A stretch of DNA of 64,000 nucleotides from Telopea speciosissima (lineage: Eukaryota; Streptophyta; Magnoliopsida; Proteales; Proteaceae): the NCBI RefSeq assembly GCF_018873765.1, contig NC_057922.1:17683563-17747562 (forward strand), in the 5' to 3' direction. Positions 35,701 through 46,722 of the stretch are shown one piece after another. The position numbers were made by a program, and so were the translations under genes. Each line of letters opens with the position of its first letter. Within the stretch, counting starts at the first letter, position 1. Under the pieces are notes generated by a model. The model was not told the DNA's origin, did not search any database, and saw only the letters and a list, made by a program, of their open reading frames with translations.

Positions 35701-36693
35701 TTTTTTTGGAAACTTAAAATTCATCCTAAGTTAAAATTTTTTTTCTGGCGTGTATTACATGCAGGGATTCCGGTTAAGGATTATATTTCGAATTGGATTC
35801 AGATCGATCCCACTTGTGCTCTCTGTGGCACTTGTCATGAGACCCTCTGACATATTTTCCTCTCTTGTGAATGGGTTAAGCACATCTGGGTAGCTGGTCC
35901 TTTGGGGTTTAGGACTGAACTCATTACCTCCCCCTCTATTAAGCATTTCTGTACTTCCCTGTTGCTTGGCAGGCAGCTTGATAAGCCCTCTCTTCATTGG
36001 TTCTTTTTTGTTTTTATTGTTACGTGTTATTTCATTTGGCATGCTCGGAACTGTTCTGTATTTCGGTCTGGTAATCCTAATCCTTGGTTGACTTTGCAGA
36101 AGATCAACCACTGGCTCTGGGACATGAACATTTATCCCCCCACCCTTTTTAATATGAATTCTGTTTCTCCTGTTTCGGTGGATACTAACTGTCTTTCTGT
36201 TGATCCTTGTTTGGATTTACTTATTTTAGATTTCCTTGTTTTGTTATGCGCAGGGTTCGAGTCCAAAGATCTAGGTAAACCTGGATGGGCTTTTGATTTT
36301 TTGATACAAGGGAAAATTCGTTTTCTCACCGCTAGACGTTGTAAAAATTGTCATTTTTTGGAACCTGAGTTGATTGCCATTCTTAATGGCCTTGAAACTG
36401 CTGCTGTGAGAGGTTTGCAGTTGAAAGAATGCTCTAATTGCATGCTACCTAGACTTCTTCCAACTCCATCCCTTTCTCCTTGGCCTTATAAAGTATTGCC
36501 CTATTTTTTGAAGATATTGGATCCAACGTGTGGTGTTACTTTTAAAGAATTGACTAACCCTTCTGTTGTTTCTTTTTTTAAATCTTGTGCTGATATGGCA
36601 TCCCCCAACCCTTTGTGCATGGATTGTAGAGTTTCCACCCCTTAGTTCAATGAAAGTCCTTTTTTCATAAAAAATAAATAGTGATTGTAGGTC
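32782..36693 (+). mobile_element. L1-type LINE, 5' truncated, with 17-bp target duplication
   Basis: The body 32799-36676 is flanked by AATAGTGATTGCAGGTC (32782-32798) and the same with one change, G.TTGTAGGTC (36677-36693). In order it encodes the end of the apurinic endonuclease (CVIGDFNEVL near 33000), reverse transcriptase blocks over 33336-35312 (RPISLC, AIKIDMSKAYDRMEW, GCPLSPYLFI, LLFADDIFLF), a zinc-binding zf-RVT region near 35700-35890 (CALCGTCHETL, HIFLSC), and an RNase H-like end (36240-36645). The catalytic FADD box is intact. The frame is broken by shifts, one in a C run at 33886-33897, and by stops, so the copy is dead. It ends in a short A-rich tail. Confidence 0.92.
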
Positions 36694-39600
36694 CCAGTAG
36701 GTCTCGGGTTTGAGCCTCGCGTCACACATTCTTATCACACAAGCCAATAAGTAGTCCTCTCCATCCCTCCTCTAGTCAGCCCTCGATGGAATAGCACCAA
36801 CCACCCCTCCCCCAAAAAACCTACAAGGCGCAACGACTTTTAACTTTTAAGCCATGAGGCCCTCGAGGCTATCCCCTCCACTTTCTTCTCCTTAGGACGT
36901 GAGAGGACAGCCTATTGAGTTGGAACCCATATTTAGAGATGGAAGACCCGGATGGATTTAATAAAGAGCACGAGATAACAATGAAAGGAGAGAGAGTGAC
37001 CAATTGGAGTCAATGCCACCGATGTGGGGATCGTTCTCCCTTAGATATAGATTTTAAATTCTCTGAAAATTTTAGCATAACTTATTCAAAATGAAAATGC
37101 AATATCAGGAGGAGAAAGCCTATTATTTTCACTCGGTGCAATTAGTTGCAGAATTTTCTCTCTATAAAAAAAAAAAAAAAAAAAAAAGCATAGCAATGAG
37201 TAGTCTCACACTCTCACCTGGTGTGGATTGTGGCGTGAAGAGAAAGGGTGCCAATTTCTTTTAAAAAAATTTGGTTTTGATTCGATTCAAGATATAAAAT
37301 TCACAAATCAAAACCGAATAATTTTCATAACCTTGAACCATAATCAATTGAATCAGTGTTGGTTTTATCCAATTCATATTGGTTTTTTATATTCAATTTC
37401 ATTCGGTACATATATGGTCTAGGTAATTCTGTTAAGTGGAATGATATACTGAAACAAATAAAGTTAGGCAGCAAAGTACAAGTTTACAATCTCACGAAGA
37501 TAAAACCCCCTTGGATTTACTTAATGCTATTAGTTGGTGTCGATATTGATACCATTATATAGTCGCCATACTGGCCTGATTCTAGATCGAACCAACATTT
37601 TTTTTTTTCTTAAAAGAAAAAACATATCTTTACTGTATTGGCCAATCTGTATCGATCACGGCCAATACCGATATGATTAGGCTGATATAGCCTATCAGAT
37701 ACAGATTCCCAATACTGTAACAGCCCCACAATGTCAAATCTAATACCTGTCAACCCTTTTTAACATAACTCAATAAAGAAATGCATAATAGTAATCTCCT
37801 ATAACTAAACAAAGGTACATGATTGTTAGGTTTAAGATGATATAAGATAACTTTATACAAGTTACATTTCATTCAATTTGGTTTAGTTCAAACTGATGGA
37901 TGATTTTTAATCTAAAATCGAAATTGAATCGAATAAAATGAAATTTAACTTTACAAAATAAAAATAAAAAAGTTATTTTTTTATTGGATTCAGTTCGGTT
38001 TTGTACAACCGATTTCAAATTGATTTCAATTCCGATTTTTGCTTGTAGTTCTACATTGGCATTCTTTGTGAAGAGTGGGTACTAGGGTAGTTCTTATTAG
38101 GTTTCGTTCAATCTTAAAACAGAATTAACCTTTGCCAATCCATAAAGTTATTTTAAACCCCGTCTTTGTTACAACAGGTGGAGTGCCGCCCTTTCTTACC
38201 AAAGGTCTTCTTTAAAGCTACCTACTATTTATTTTACTGAGATCTTATCATATCTATAACGTAAATGATGACTCCAAAACTTGAATTCAATTATTTATAC
38301 CCATTCATTAATGTTCTACCACCCCCCTTAATCAATTTATGAGGGAAAAAATTCATTTGGCCTATCTTCTTTTTTTGTTTAATTTTTTTTTGGGTTGAAG
38401 ATTTGGCCTATCTTCTTATAACATGTGAAATTATGATATGACAATTTTGACTGTTGGATGGTTACTACATGTCTTGCATTAATCACATGTCAAATTTTAG
38501 AATCGAATTCAATCAAATCTCACCATGTATATATATCTCAATATATGCTCATGCATTGTACAATAGTCCGACCACTACTGTGCACGTCCATAGTCCTGAT
38601 TTTCAAACCTTTATTTACCTCTTGATAAACTTTGTTTTAAGGATATCAATTTATAAAATATACTGAAAATCGAACTGAGACCATTAGCTTAAAATTGAAT
38701 CTAACCGAATCGAAATAAATCGATTCAATTTTGGTTAAAAAATGTGAAACGTTTTCTTGGTTAGGTCAGTTCTAATTTCATGATTGAAAGTTGAAACCGT
38801 TGAACCAAACTGAGTAACCCATTTCCAAAGTGAATAAATCATATATTTTTGGGAAATAGAATGCCACCCGGTCGTGCACCTTGTGTGGCTAGGCGTGGGA
38901 GCCACACAAGGTGCATGATCGAGTAGCGTTCTTTCTCCCATAATTTTTTTAACAATATAGTCAATGTGGATGAGAAATTCTATTCTTTTTTAATTTTAAA
39001 AAATAAAACTTTGGTGGGTTATGACTTATGACCCTAACAAATGTAGTTTTTGTTTTTTTTATTGGTTGAAGAAACCCAAACACCTAAAATAGGGCTCAAA
39101 CCGAGAATACAAACAGGGTTAAAACCAAATAAAACCAAGCCAAGTTGCTCCAGTTCTGGTTTGGAAAATAGGCTCTGATTCAGTTTCGATTTCTGAATGT
39201 TGTATCTTGAACCGAACTGAAACCGAACCGATATACCCTTACTTTGTTTGGAATTGAAACAATAGAATAGATAAGACCAGAGAGCTTGGGGTCTTACTTA
39301 TCTGTGACCTAATTAGATTTGATCACAAAACAAATATTTGAACCGCTTTACTAACCTTATGAAGGTGGGCCATTCTAATATATTTCGTCAGTGTTGGAAT
39401 AAGAATACAAAGATGATGGTTCGGCAATGACGCACCGTCTGGTTCAGCAATGACGCACCGTTGCCTTGACTGATATACTGCTTTCTTCTATGGCTGTTTT
39501 CACCGTTTATTGGGATCTGCTAAGAACATTTATGAATTAAAACGCTTTGAATTATATCCCAAAGAGGAAATAATTTAAAATTTTGAAAGAAATTCTTCAA

Positions 39601-40353
39601 TTAGTTATTTGTCACATACGCTAAGCATTCTTTTGTCACGATTAATTTTTCCTGCAACTTACTTCAATGACAGTGATCGTTCCAATACCTTTCTTAGGTC
39701 GATTAGCTAGGCAAGGTTGGACCTTGGAAGGCTCTAAGAACTGTGTGTGAAGTGGCTCCGCCGCTCCAACTCCTGGTATGCAAAAGGAATACATTCTCTC
39801 AATCTTAGCTGTATTCACTGTAGCAGCTACACAATATCAACTCAGCTTCTCCTAAATTAAAAAAATCGAACATTAATAACAATTGAAATTGAGGTTTACT
39901 TTCGTGCATGCAACGTGCTCTGCACGTCAAAATTAAGAGAGAGTGAGAGGTGGTGAGGTGCTTTGAAGGGTAATCAATCTAACAGAAAAAAATAGACTAG
40001 AGAATATTCATAAGCAGGGAACCATTGACCTCATCCATCAGCCGCTCCTAGAGACGCGTAAACTTGCAGACAAAAACTCTTGCTCCTCTTTTCTTAAACC
40101 TCAAATATTTCACCCTTTACTTGAAACCTCACCAAAGTTCCTCTCTCTCTCCATTTATCTGCATCTTCCATGTAACCGTTGACATCTAAAACCATTAACA
40201 CCTACTCTAACCCCCCCCCCCCCCCCCAAAAAAATAAAATTTGAGAAGAAACTTCAACAAGGCCATAGCTGACCAGAGCTCATCAATCTTCTCATTCAAT
40301 CCTCAATATTAACACCAGCACAAACTCATCCCCTTCTGATCTCATTCCAGGAA
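36694..40353. other. Intergenic sequence upstream of the RING gene
   Basis: No gene recognised. It holds an A run (37169-37187), a foldback MITE (38851-38939), and CG-poor sequence with GAACCGAAC words typical of decayed MITEs (37250-37750, 38700-39240). A C run of about 17 at 40210-40226 lies in the RING gene leader or promoter. Confidence 0.4.
38851..38939. mobile_element. Small foldback MITE
   Basis: 89 bp. The left arm, with CGTGCACCTTGTGTGGCT, pairs with AGCCACACAAGGTGCATGAT in the right arm; ends are GGGAAATAGAATGC and GCGTTCTTTCTCCC. The loop is nine bases. Flanks TATATTTTT and ATAATTTTT could be a degraded duplication. Confidence 0.7.
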
Positions 40354-40851
40354 ATGAACAACAGCACGACACACACTGGTGGGGTGCTCAACTCATCAAA
40401 TATTGGAGGTTTCGGCTATGGAATTGGTGTGTCCATAGGTATCCTCCTCCTTATCACCACCATCACTGTCACCTCCTACTTCTGCACCCGAAATCAGCTC
40501 TCTGCAGCCCAGCCTCGAGGCCACACAGAGCCTTCTGATCAACATTCCATTGCTGTTGAAGAAGGCCTTGATGAGGCCACCCTCAGTAGCTTCCCAAAGA
40601 TCCTATACTCCCAAGCCAGGCTCTCCAAAAAGGACACCACTGCTTCCTGCTGCTCCATCTGCCTCGCAGATTACAAGGGAACTGATATGATCCGGCTGCT
40701 ATCAGATTGTGGGCACATCTTCCATGTAAATTGTGTTGACCCGTGGTTAAGGCTGCACCCTACCTGTCCTGTATGTCGAAATTCCCCAGTCCCAACTCCG
40801 CTCTCCACTCCTCTTGCAGAGGTCGTTCCGTTGTCTACTCAGCCTGGATGA
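40354..40851 (+). CDS. ATL-family RING-H2 E3 ubiquitin ligase
   Basis: A single-exon frame of 165 residues, typical of the intronless ATL family. A hydrophobic segment (about residues 24-44) forms one membrane anchor. The GLD motif is at 71-73 (EEGLDEATLSSFP). The RING-H2 finger spans 100-141: C100-x2-C103, C119-x-H121-x2-H124-x2-C127, then C138-x2-C141, with the family DPWL sequence before the last pair. Family knowledge: ATL proteins accept E2-ubiquitin at the RING and ubiquitinate targets at endomembranes, often in defence or stress responses. The ATG follows an in-frame leader with stops. The substrate is unknown. The neighbouring kinase gene is convergent. Confidence 0.93.
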   Translation: MNNSTTHTGGVLNSSNIGGFGYGIGVSIGILLLITTITVTSYFCTRNQLSAAQPRGHTEPSDQHSIAVEEGLDEATLSSFPKILYSQARLSKKDTTASCCSICLADYKGTDMIRLLSDCGHIFHVNCVDPWLRLHPTCPVCRNSPVPTPLSTPLAEVVPLSTQPG

Positions 40852-42628
40852 GAGTAAGATTTCAAAGCCAAAAGCTCCTCTGCTCAAAGGCCCCAAACTG
40901 GACATTGTTAAATTTCTACCACTGCATCAAGAGCTCTCTCACCTTCTGGTTGAGCTGGCTCTAATCTGTAATGATACTTTTCTCTCTTCTTATTTTTTAA
41001 CATTCGTATTTGGCATCTGTTTTGTTTATGGTACCAACATACTTAGCAGCAATCAATGTAAACATACACAAACCATGAGATAATGAATACAGAAGCAACA
41101 GTTCTGGCAGAGATTCAGATAACCACTTACATGCACAGGCAACTTATTAACAGCTTGAGATCACTCTTGTAAGTGGTAATTTCAGTTTTGAGAGGAATCA
41201 AATAAATCAAATTAATTAGAACCAAGAGGAATGTTAAGATGCACCCTGAGTCGATCTATAGGATCCAGGTCCCATCTCCACTGACCAAAAACAACAAAAT
41301 GGTCATGGGGGAGGAAAAGGATTAAAACTCCCCAAACCTCCAAAAAGATTAATTCAAATTTCTTCCAATCTGTCGCTTAGAAAGACCCAACTTAGTGGAG
41401 GAGGGAATCTATAAATGTTTCAAAGAAATTCCTAAAATAGCCAATAGGCGTTAAACAGTTTCTTCACAATTGTAGCTGATCCACATTTCTGACATACATA
41501 GTATGTAACATGGTAAGCATGGAACAGATCAGAAGCTTGCAGGACTGATTGTGAATTTAGAATATGCAGCCAACAGGAAGTTATAAAACATATAGATCCA
41601 GTTGGAGTCACTAAGGCAGTGTATGGTATGCATTCTTGGAATAGATACTGGGTCTAGAACGCATTCTGAAATCCGATTCTTCCCTATTTTTTCACTTCAG
41701 AATACGTGCTAGACCCAAAAATTATTCCAAAAATGCATACCAAATATTTCCGCAAACAAGAGAACTTACACTTGTGAACTCACTGGAACAAAGCATAGCA
41801 TGCCCAATTAGAAATTACACTGCATCCTTGCCTCTTCATGGTGTAAAATTTAGAATTTGATTTTTACAATGCTTCATTGATTAAGCTCCAGTATCCATCT
41901 TTCCTTTTCATACCCGTCTATTAGTACAACTATTTTCTCCCCCCCCCCTTTGAAAAATTCAAATTATCGGACCTACTGTCAGGATGTTTCTTGGATGTCC
42001 TGAACCGTCCCAGGCACGTCCTGTTGAAAAGTCAATTAAAGAGGGCCACTCCAAAATGGAGGTTTGGGACAGTCTCACTTGCTGTCAGGCACCATGGACG
42101 GTCCTGGATGCTGTCCGGGAAATCTCTTTCAAACACTGTTTAGGACACTTGCAATTTAAAAAGAAGAGGCATGGATGTTTTTGGTGTTAAAGTCCTGAAG
42201 GTAATGCAAGTAGCAGTATTATGACAAGGCCAATAACATCAATGAGATCTGTTGTGTCAAACCATTTCCAGTCTCTGACTTCAAAGACATCCTTCCCCAG
42301 GGGGGTGGGGTGAGGAGGCTCACTTCAGGGGTTGCACAATTTTGTAGCTGTTCTTATTGCTGTTCTGCTGTAGTGCAGTTCTGAGCACTTTGCTGTGTCA
42401 GTGCTATTGAGGTCAACATTGTATGGTTATTATGTTTTTCTCTGCGTATCTCACCCAACATCTGCTTTTAATAAACTGTTTTATCCTTCCCAAAGAGTAT
42501 CCACCCAGGCAGATTAATATTTCAAATCAGAAAGCCTTGAATTGTATTCTCTTTTCATAATTTCTTTCAAATGTACATGATATGAATGAGAAAGCAAAAT
42601 TCTACATGGACAGCAAGGCAAGCATAAC
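40852..42628. other. Intergenic sequence between RING and kinase genes
   Basis: Contains the RING 3' UTR at its start and a foldback MITE at 41615-41753. The frame at 41984-42190 shows no family. Nothing else recognised. Confidence 0.4.
41615..41753. mobile_element. hAT-type foldback MITE
   Basis: The left arm GTATGGTATGCATTCTTGGA and following bases (GGGTCTAGAACG.ATTCTGA) pair with the right arm TCAGAATACGTGCTAGACCC ... TTCCAAAAATGCATACCAAA. No clear target duplication. Confidence 0.6.
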
Positions 42629-44372
42629 TTAGGGTTCTACCTTTCTTTGGAGATACCAAAGTATCTGTTGCACAGAAAATTTTGGGTTGCCATCCGTTTT
42701 GGTACACAATCTTGCTACAGTTAGAAGAGTTCTAAGCTCTATAGAATCATAAGTATGTCCAAGGTCTGGGTCTACCATCTTATGCATGGATCTGAGAAAG
42801 TTAGAATCCTGGACCCACTGGACTATGTCAGTACCATCCTCCTCTGACGGTTGGCCAGTTATTAGCTCCAGAATTAGCACCCCAAGCTGGAAGATTATGT
42901 TTCTGCTTTCTTGATCCATGCACTCTGAAAGGAGGGAAAGAAAAGAATAAAGAAGGGTAATCAAAGGGGGGAGGGGGGAGAGAGCTGCAAAGAAATAGAA
43001 AAACAACTAACCTCTGGAACATAACGGATGTGACTTGCCCATGTGATTTCCACAAGAGCCAAGAAGGCCAACATCAGAGAGCTGCAAAGAAAAAGAGCCA
43101 ATAACTCTTTCTGGTATTCATCAGCACCAGGATATGAAAAGATCAACCTTTCACAAAGCAGAAACCATGTGCGACATGTGCAAAATAATTCTTACCTTGG
43201 CATTGAAATTGTCGTCCAACAAAACGTTACTTGAACTGATGGACACATGATAAATAGGTGGGTTACAGAAGAAATACAAGTATTCCTGCACAATTCATGT
43301 CAGAAAGATCATAATTAACTATTTACCAATATATATATGCACTGAGATGTTCATGCATGTGATGTATCCATAATTGTCATGGAATCTAGGTGACCCAAGG
43401 CATTGGAGGGGGCCCGGGCAGAAGGCGACCAGGGTGCCTGAACGCCTAGGGCAACCCCCCCCCTACCTTGAGGGTTTAGATAACCTACCAATGCAGCTGC
43501 AACTCCAGTGGCTATCTGCAGCCTTGTCTTCCAGTTCAAGGGAGTCTTAAGAGGGTCTGCTCAAAAGAGACTCCACATTATTTTATAACAAAATCACAAG
43601 TTGCAATACAAGACAAGATTTCTGAGGGTGTACCAGCAAGATGTTCCTTCAGGCTACCCTTTTCAGTGTATTCGAACACAAGAAATCTGAAAGAAAAGCA
43701 TAGAATCCAGAAAGAAAAATATTTATGTTCTACAGTAGGATACAATTGATATTATTTACAGAAAAGACGTGGTAAAATATCTATTTTGGTTACTTAATGG
43801 AAACATGATCTCATTTTCAGGAATTTTGATAAAGAGCATGCAAAGCTTAAACCTTTTTCTCCTGGATTTTTTAACATTAGAACTTCAGGACATTTAAACA
43901 CAAAAGAATATACACGTAGAAAATAGTAATAACCCAGCGTTCCAATAAAGTTTACTGGAGAGAACTATAGAAATAATTTTCTGGACGGATATCCACTTTT
44001 CTTCGTCATTACAAACTTAAGTTTTTGGTACTTTTACTAAAATCTTTGAGAATGCTGCAAGAGTTTCAAAATGTACTGGAAACTTTCATAGCAGAGGATC
44101 TTGTTTGGATATCAACCTCTCACGTCCTGTGGAAAACCCTCTGAGTCCAACAAGGTGGCAATGATGCAAGTGCCCCAAGAGTTGCACCTCCTTATAAAAG
44201 GCATCCTTTCCTTGAGGAAAAGTTTTCACTTCTTTTACCATGGCCATGAGGCCATCTTGAAACTTTGCTCTATAAACTGGACCACTAGAAAGTCTAGCAA
44301 CGATTCTGCTGAATCCAGCTGTAGCCCTCTTTATATTCTTGTTTGAGAAGTGCCTGAGAAAGGATAATTGGC
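42629..44372 (-). CDS. Receptor-like protein kinase, kinase-domain half; predicted pseudokinase
   Basis: Six exons on the minus strand join in frame: 44117-44372, 43634-43686, 43489-43556, 43196-43285, 43012-43081, 42629-42924 (stop at 42629). The order follows plant RLK kinases of the At1g49730/At3g19300 kind: KNIKRATAGFS, PVYRAKFQDGL, MAMVKEV, RERFLVFEYTEKGSLKEHL, LNWKTRLQIATGVAAAL, then VSISSSNVLLDDNF, LSDVGLL and LGVLILELITGQ. Changes: the Gly loop is reduced (LSSGPVYR), the catalytic HRD region reads HVS with no Asp, DFG is SDV, and the activation segment lacks an APE motif. Ectodomain and membrane exons were not found; they would lie above 44372. Splice sites are intact, so it may be expressed as a non-catalytic receptor or be a degenerating gene. 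Confidence 0.8.
43383..43455. repeat. CCTAGGCG-type dispersed repeat, copy 2
   Basis: Shares GACCCAAGGCATTGGAGGGG with 6938-7008, followed by GCCTAGGGC words. It lies in a kinase intron. Confidence 0.5.
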
Positions 44373-44755
44373 CTGCAAGAGACAGATGGCATCTAAGTTA
44401 AGAATCGTTTGGACATCATCTGTGTATGTATGCATTTGTATATGCATGTATGTGTAAGAGCTGGATACAAATAGAGGGAATCAGTATCCTGAATAAAAGA
44501 GCCAGATGGAATGAAATAGAAGAGTTCGATCATTTCTATTAAGTATTCTTTTAATGTTCTCAAAGTTAAAAATGCCAGAAGTATAACCAAAATTACAAGA
44601 TAAATGATATTCCACTAACAAGATAGGAGAAATCCCGTACCTTATTTCTCTTTTATTAGATACAAGTGTAAGGAAAAGAACAAGAACATGAGCCAGTTTT
44701 GTAATGATTCTGCTGTAATGATAGGGACAATACATTAAGGCATGGAAAAGGAAAG
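44373..44755. other. Sequence upstream of the first visible kinase exon
   Basis: Probably intron, since the exon starting at 44372 has an acceptor (TCTTGCAG). No exon recognised. Confidence 0.4.
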
Positions 44756-45115
44756 TGTTAAAGTCTACCAAGTGGTGTTGTAGGGGGTACATGACCATAT
44801 GTACCGTGGGGGTACATATGTGACATGTACACTTATTTATACAGCTTGTGTCAGTTTTGGTTTCCTTTTATTAGTAGTTTAGTTAAGGTAAGTTGGTTAC
44901 CTTCTTTATAGGTCAGTCTCCTAATTGGAGTCTGTTGTTAGTTTCCTATTCTAGGATGTAATTCTTTTTATATATATTGCTAAGAGGTGAGCCTTGAAAC
45001 CTCACCCAATTTTGCCTTTCTCTCCTCTCTCATACAACTTGCTCTTCTCTCTCACAGGTCTCTCTTCTTTTCTACCTCTTCTTCTTCTTCTCCTCTGATC
45101 CCGGGTTTTCTAACA
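44756..45115 (+). repeat. 5' LTR of the short retroelement
   Basis: 360 bp, TG..CA ends, TATATATATT near 44967 as possible TATA region. Confidence 0.9.
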
Positions 45116-45127
45116 TGGTATCAGAGC
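45116..45127 (+). promoter_or_regulatory. Primer-binding site (initiator tRNA-Met)
   Basis: TGGTATCAGAGC directly after the 5' LTR, an exact match to the plant consensus. Confidence 0.9.
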
Positions 45128-45977
45128 TGTTGTAACCAGTACCTGATTATCTCCCTAATAGCCGGTTTGAGAGTCGTTTAGGTTTTTTGGTTTGAAGAAA
45201 GAAACCCTAGTTCATAGAAGAAGAAGAAGAACTAGGGTTTCGGGTACTGAGTTGCTGATTTGCTACATTCGATTAACTAAGACAACTGCTACTGGTGTCT
45301 TGTTTCGTAACTATTGCTGATCGAAGGAACTGTTGCAATGTTTGAGAGCTCTCGATCGTCTGCTGCCTATGTTTGAGAGTCATGGTCCGCTGGATTCTCT
45401 TTGTTCTCCATATTGGTTACCGATTGCAGATTTATGGTCTTGCTGCCTCTGATTTGCTTCCTGATTTTGTTGATGTTGAATCAATTTATTAAAGGCTTTT
45501 TGTTGGGTCTGAGAAGAAGACCTGCTGCTCCATCATGCTTGCTGGTTTATTTAATTGACTCTCGTTTTCTAGCGGAGGCTACAGAACCACCATCATCTGC
45601 TTGATGGTATTTGCGTTTGCTGTTGCTGAAAATCCTACAGCTTGGGGATTCATATGCTATCGCTTTCCCTTTTTCCGAATTTGGTTTCCGGCTGGTTCAC
45701 GCTTGAGGGTATTGCTGCTGCAGCTCTGGTGTTCTGGCATTCAAGAGGTTTTCTTTACTGCCTATATTGTTGATCGTTGCTGATTGGGTTTCTTCGCCAC
45801 AAATTTGTTCTCTAACTGGTGCTACTGATGACTGCTATGATATGACCTGATGAAGTTTTCTACAAGGTTCTACACTGATGTTCATGGTGCTTCCCCAACG
45901 TGCATGTTTTTCAAGATTGAAGATCATGGGATGTCCTTGTTGTTGCAAGCAGGAGGTTTTCTTTGATATACTCCAGC

Positions 45978-45988
45978 TTGAGGGGGAG
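45978..45988 (+). promoter_or_regulatory. Polypurine tract of the short retroelement
   Basis: TTGAGGGGGAG immediately before the 3' LTR; it is identical to the Copia polypurine tract at 4941-4951. Confidence 0.85.
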
Positions 45989-46345
45989 TGTTAAAGTCTA
46001 CCAAGTGATGTTGTAAGGGGTACATGACCATATGTACTGTGGGGGTACATATGTGACATGTACACTTATTTATACAGCTTGTGTCAGTTTTGGTTTTCTT
46101 TTATTAGTAGTTTAGTTAAGGTAAGTTGGTTACCTTCTTTATAGGTCAGTCTCCTAATTGGAGTCTGTTGTTAGTTTCCTATTCTAGGAATTTTTTTTTA
46201 TATATATTGCTAAGAGTTGAGCCTTGAAACCTCACCCGATTTTGCCTTTCTCTCCTCTCTCACACAACTTGCTCTTCTCTCTCACAGGTCTCTCTTCTAT
46301 TCTACCTCTTCTTTTTCTTCTCCACTGATCCAGGGTTTTCTAACA
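45989..46345 (+). repeat. 3' LTR of the short retroelement
   Basis: 357 bp, about 96% like the 5' LTR by eye. Confidence 0.9.
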
Positions 46346-46456
46346 TGAAAGAAATGAAAGAAATGAAAGAAATGAAAGAAATGAAAGAAAATAGTTGTTA
46401 AAAAAAAAGAAATGAAAGAAAATAGTTGTCAAAAAAAAAAAAAATGAAAGAAAAGA
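46346..46456. repeat. GAAAGAAAT-type microsatellite
   Basis: Five or more units of TGAAAGAAA abut the 3' LTR, then two longer irregular units with A runs. Confidence 0.85.
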
Positions 46457-46540
46457 GTTGTTTCAAGTTATTTCCTGAGTAGGAAGGATCTTCTAATACC
46501 AACTTCCATGAGTTTTTAGATGCCATAGTTGAAGATGCAC

Positions 46541-46722
46541 TGAGGTTGTAATACAAAGGGCGTACCCAGTGCACGAGGCTCCCGCAAATGCGGGGTCTGG
46601 GAAGGGTCATAATGTACGCAGCCTTACCCCTGCTTTCGCAAAGAAGCTGTTTCCAGACTCGAACCCGTGACCACTTGGCCACAATGGAGCAGCCTTACCA
46701 TTGCAATGAGGTTGTAATACAA
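46541..46722 (-). mobile_element. Au-type SINE with target-site duplication, copy 2
   Basis: The body 46557-46706 matches the copy at 8524-8688, also on the minus strand, with a box B-like GGTTCGAGTCT. TGAGGTTGTAATACAA at 46541-46556 and 46707-46722 is a perfect 16-bp duplication. Confidence 0.88.

Larger units (their letters stand above)
44756..46345 (+). mobile_element. Short LTR retroelement without gag-pol
   Basis: Two LTRs (44756-45115, 360 bp; 45989-46345, 357 bp) begin TGTTAAAGTCTACC and end GGGTTTTCTAACA. A perfect primer site TGGTATCAGAGC (45116-45127, initiator tRNA-Met) follows the first, and the purine run TTGAGGGGGAG precedes the second. The 860-bp interior holds only short frames without gag, protease or RT motifs. 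The LTRs differ at roughly a dozen sites and one small indel region, so the insertion is fairly young. The left flank ends GAAAG; the same word follows one base after the right LTR. Confidence 0.9.

Noticed and set aside
42629..43006. Start codon at 43006 for a separate small protein
   Set aside because: The upstream codons are intron; the splice acceptor at 42925 joins the segment to the kinase exon at 43012 in phase.
45401..45783. Open frames inside the short LTR element
   Set aside because: 60-67 codons, no gag, protease or RT motif; likely chance.
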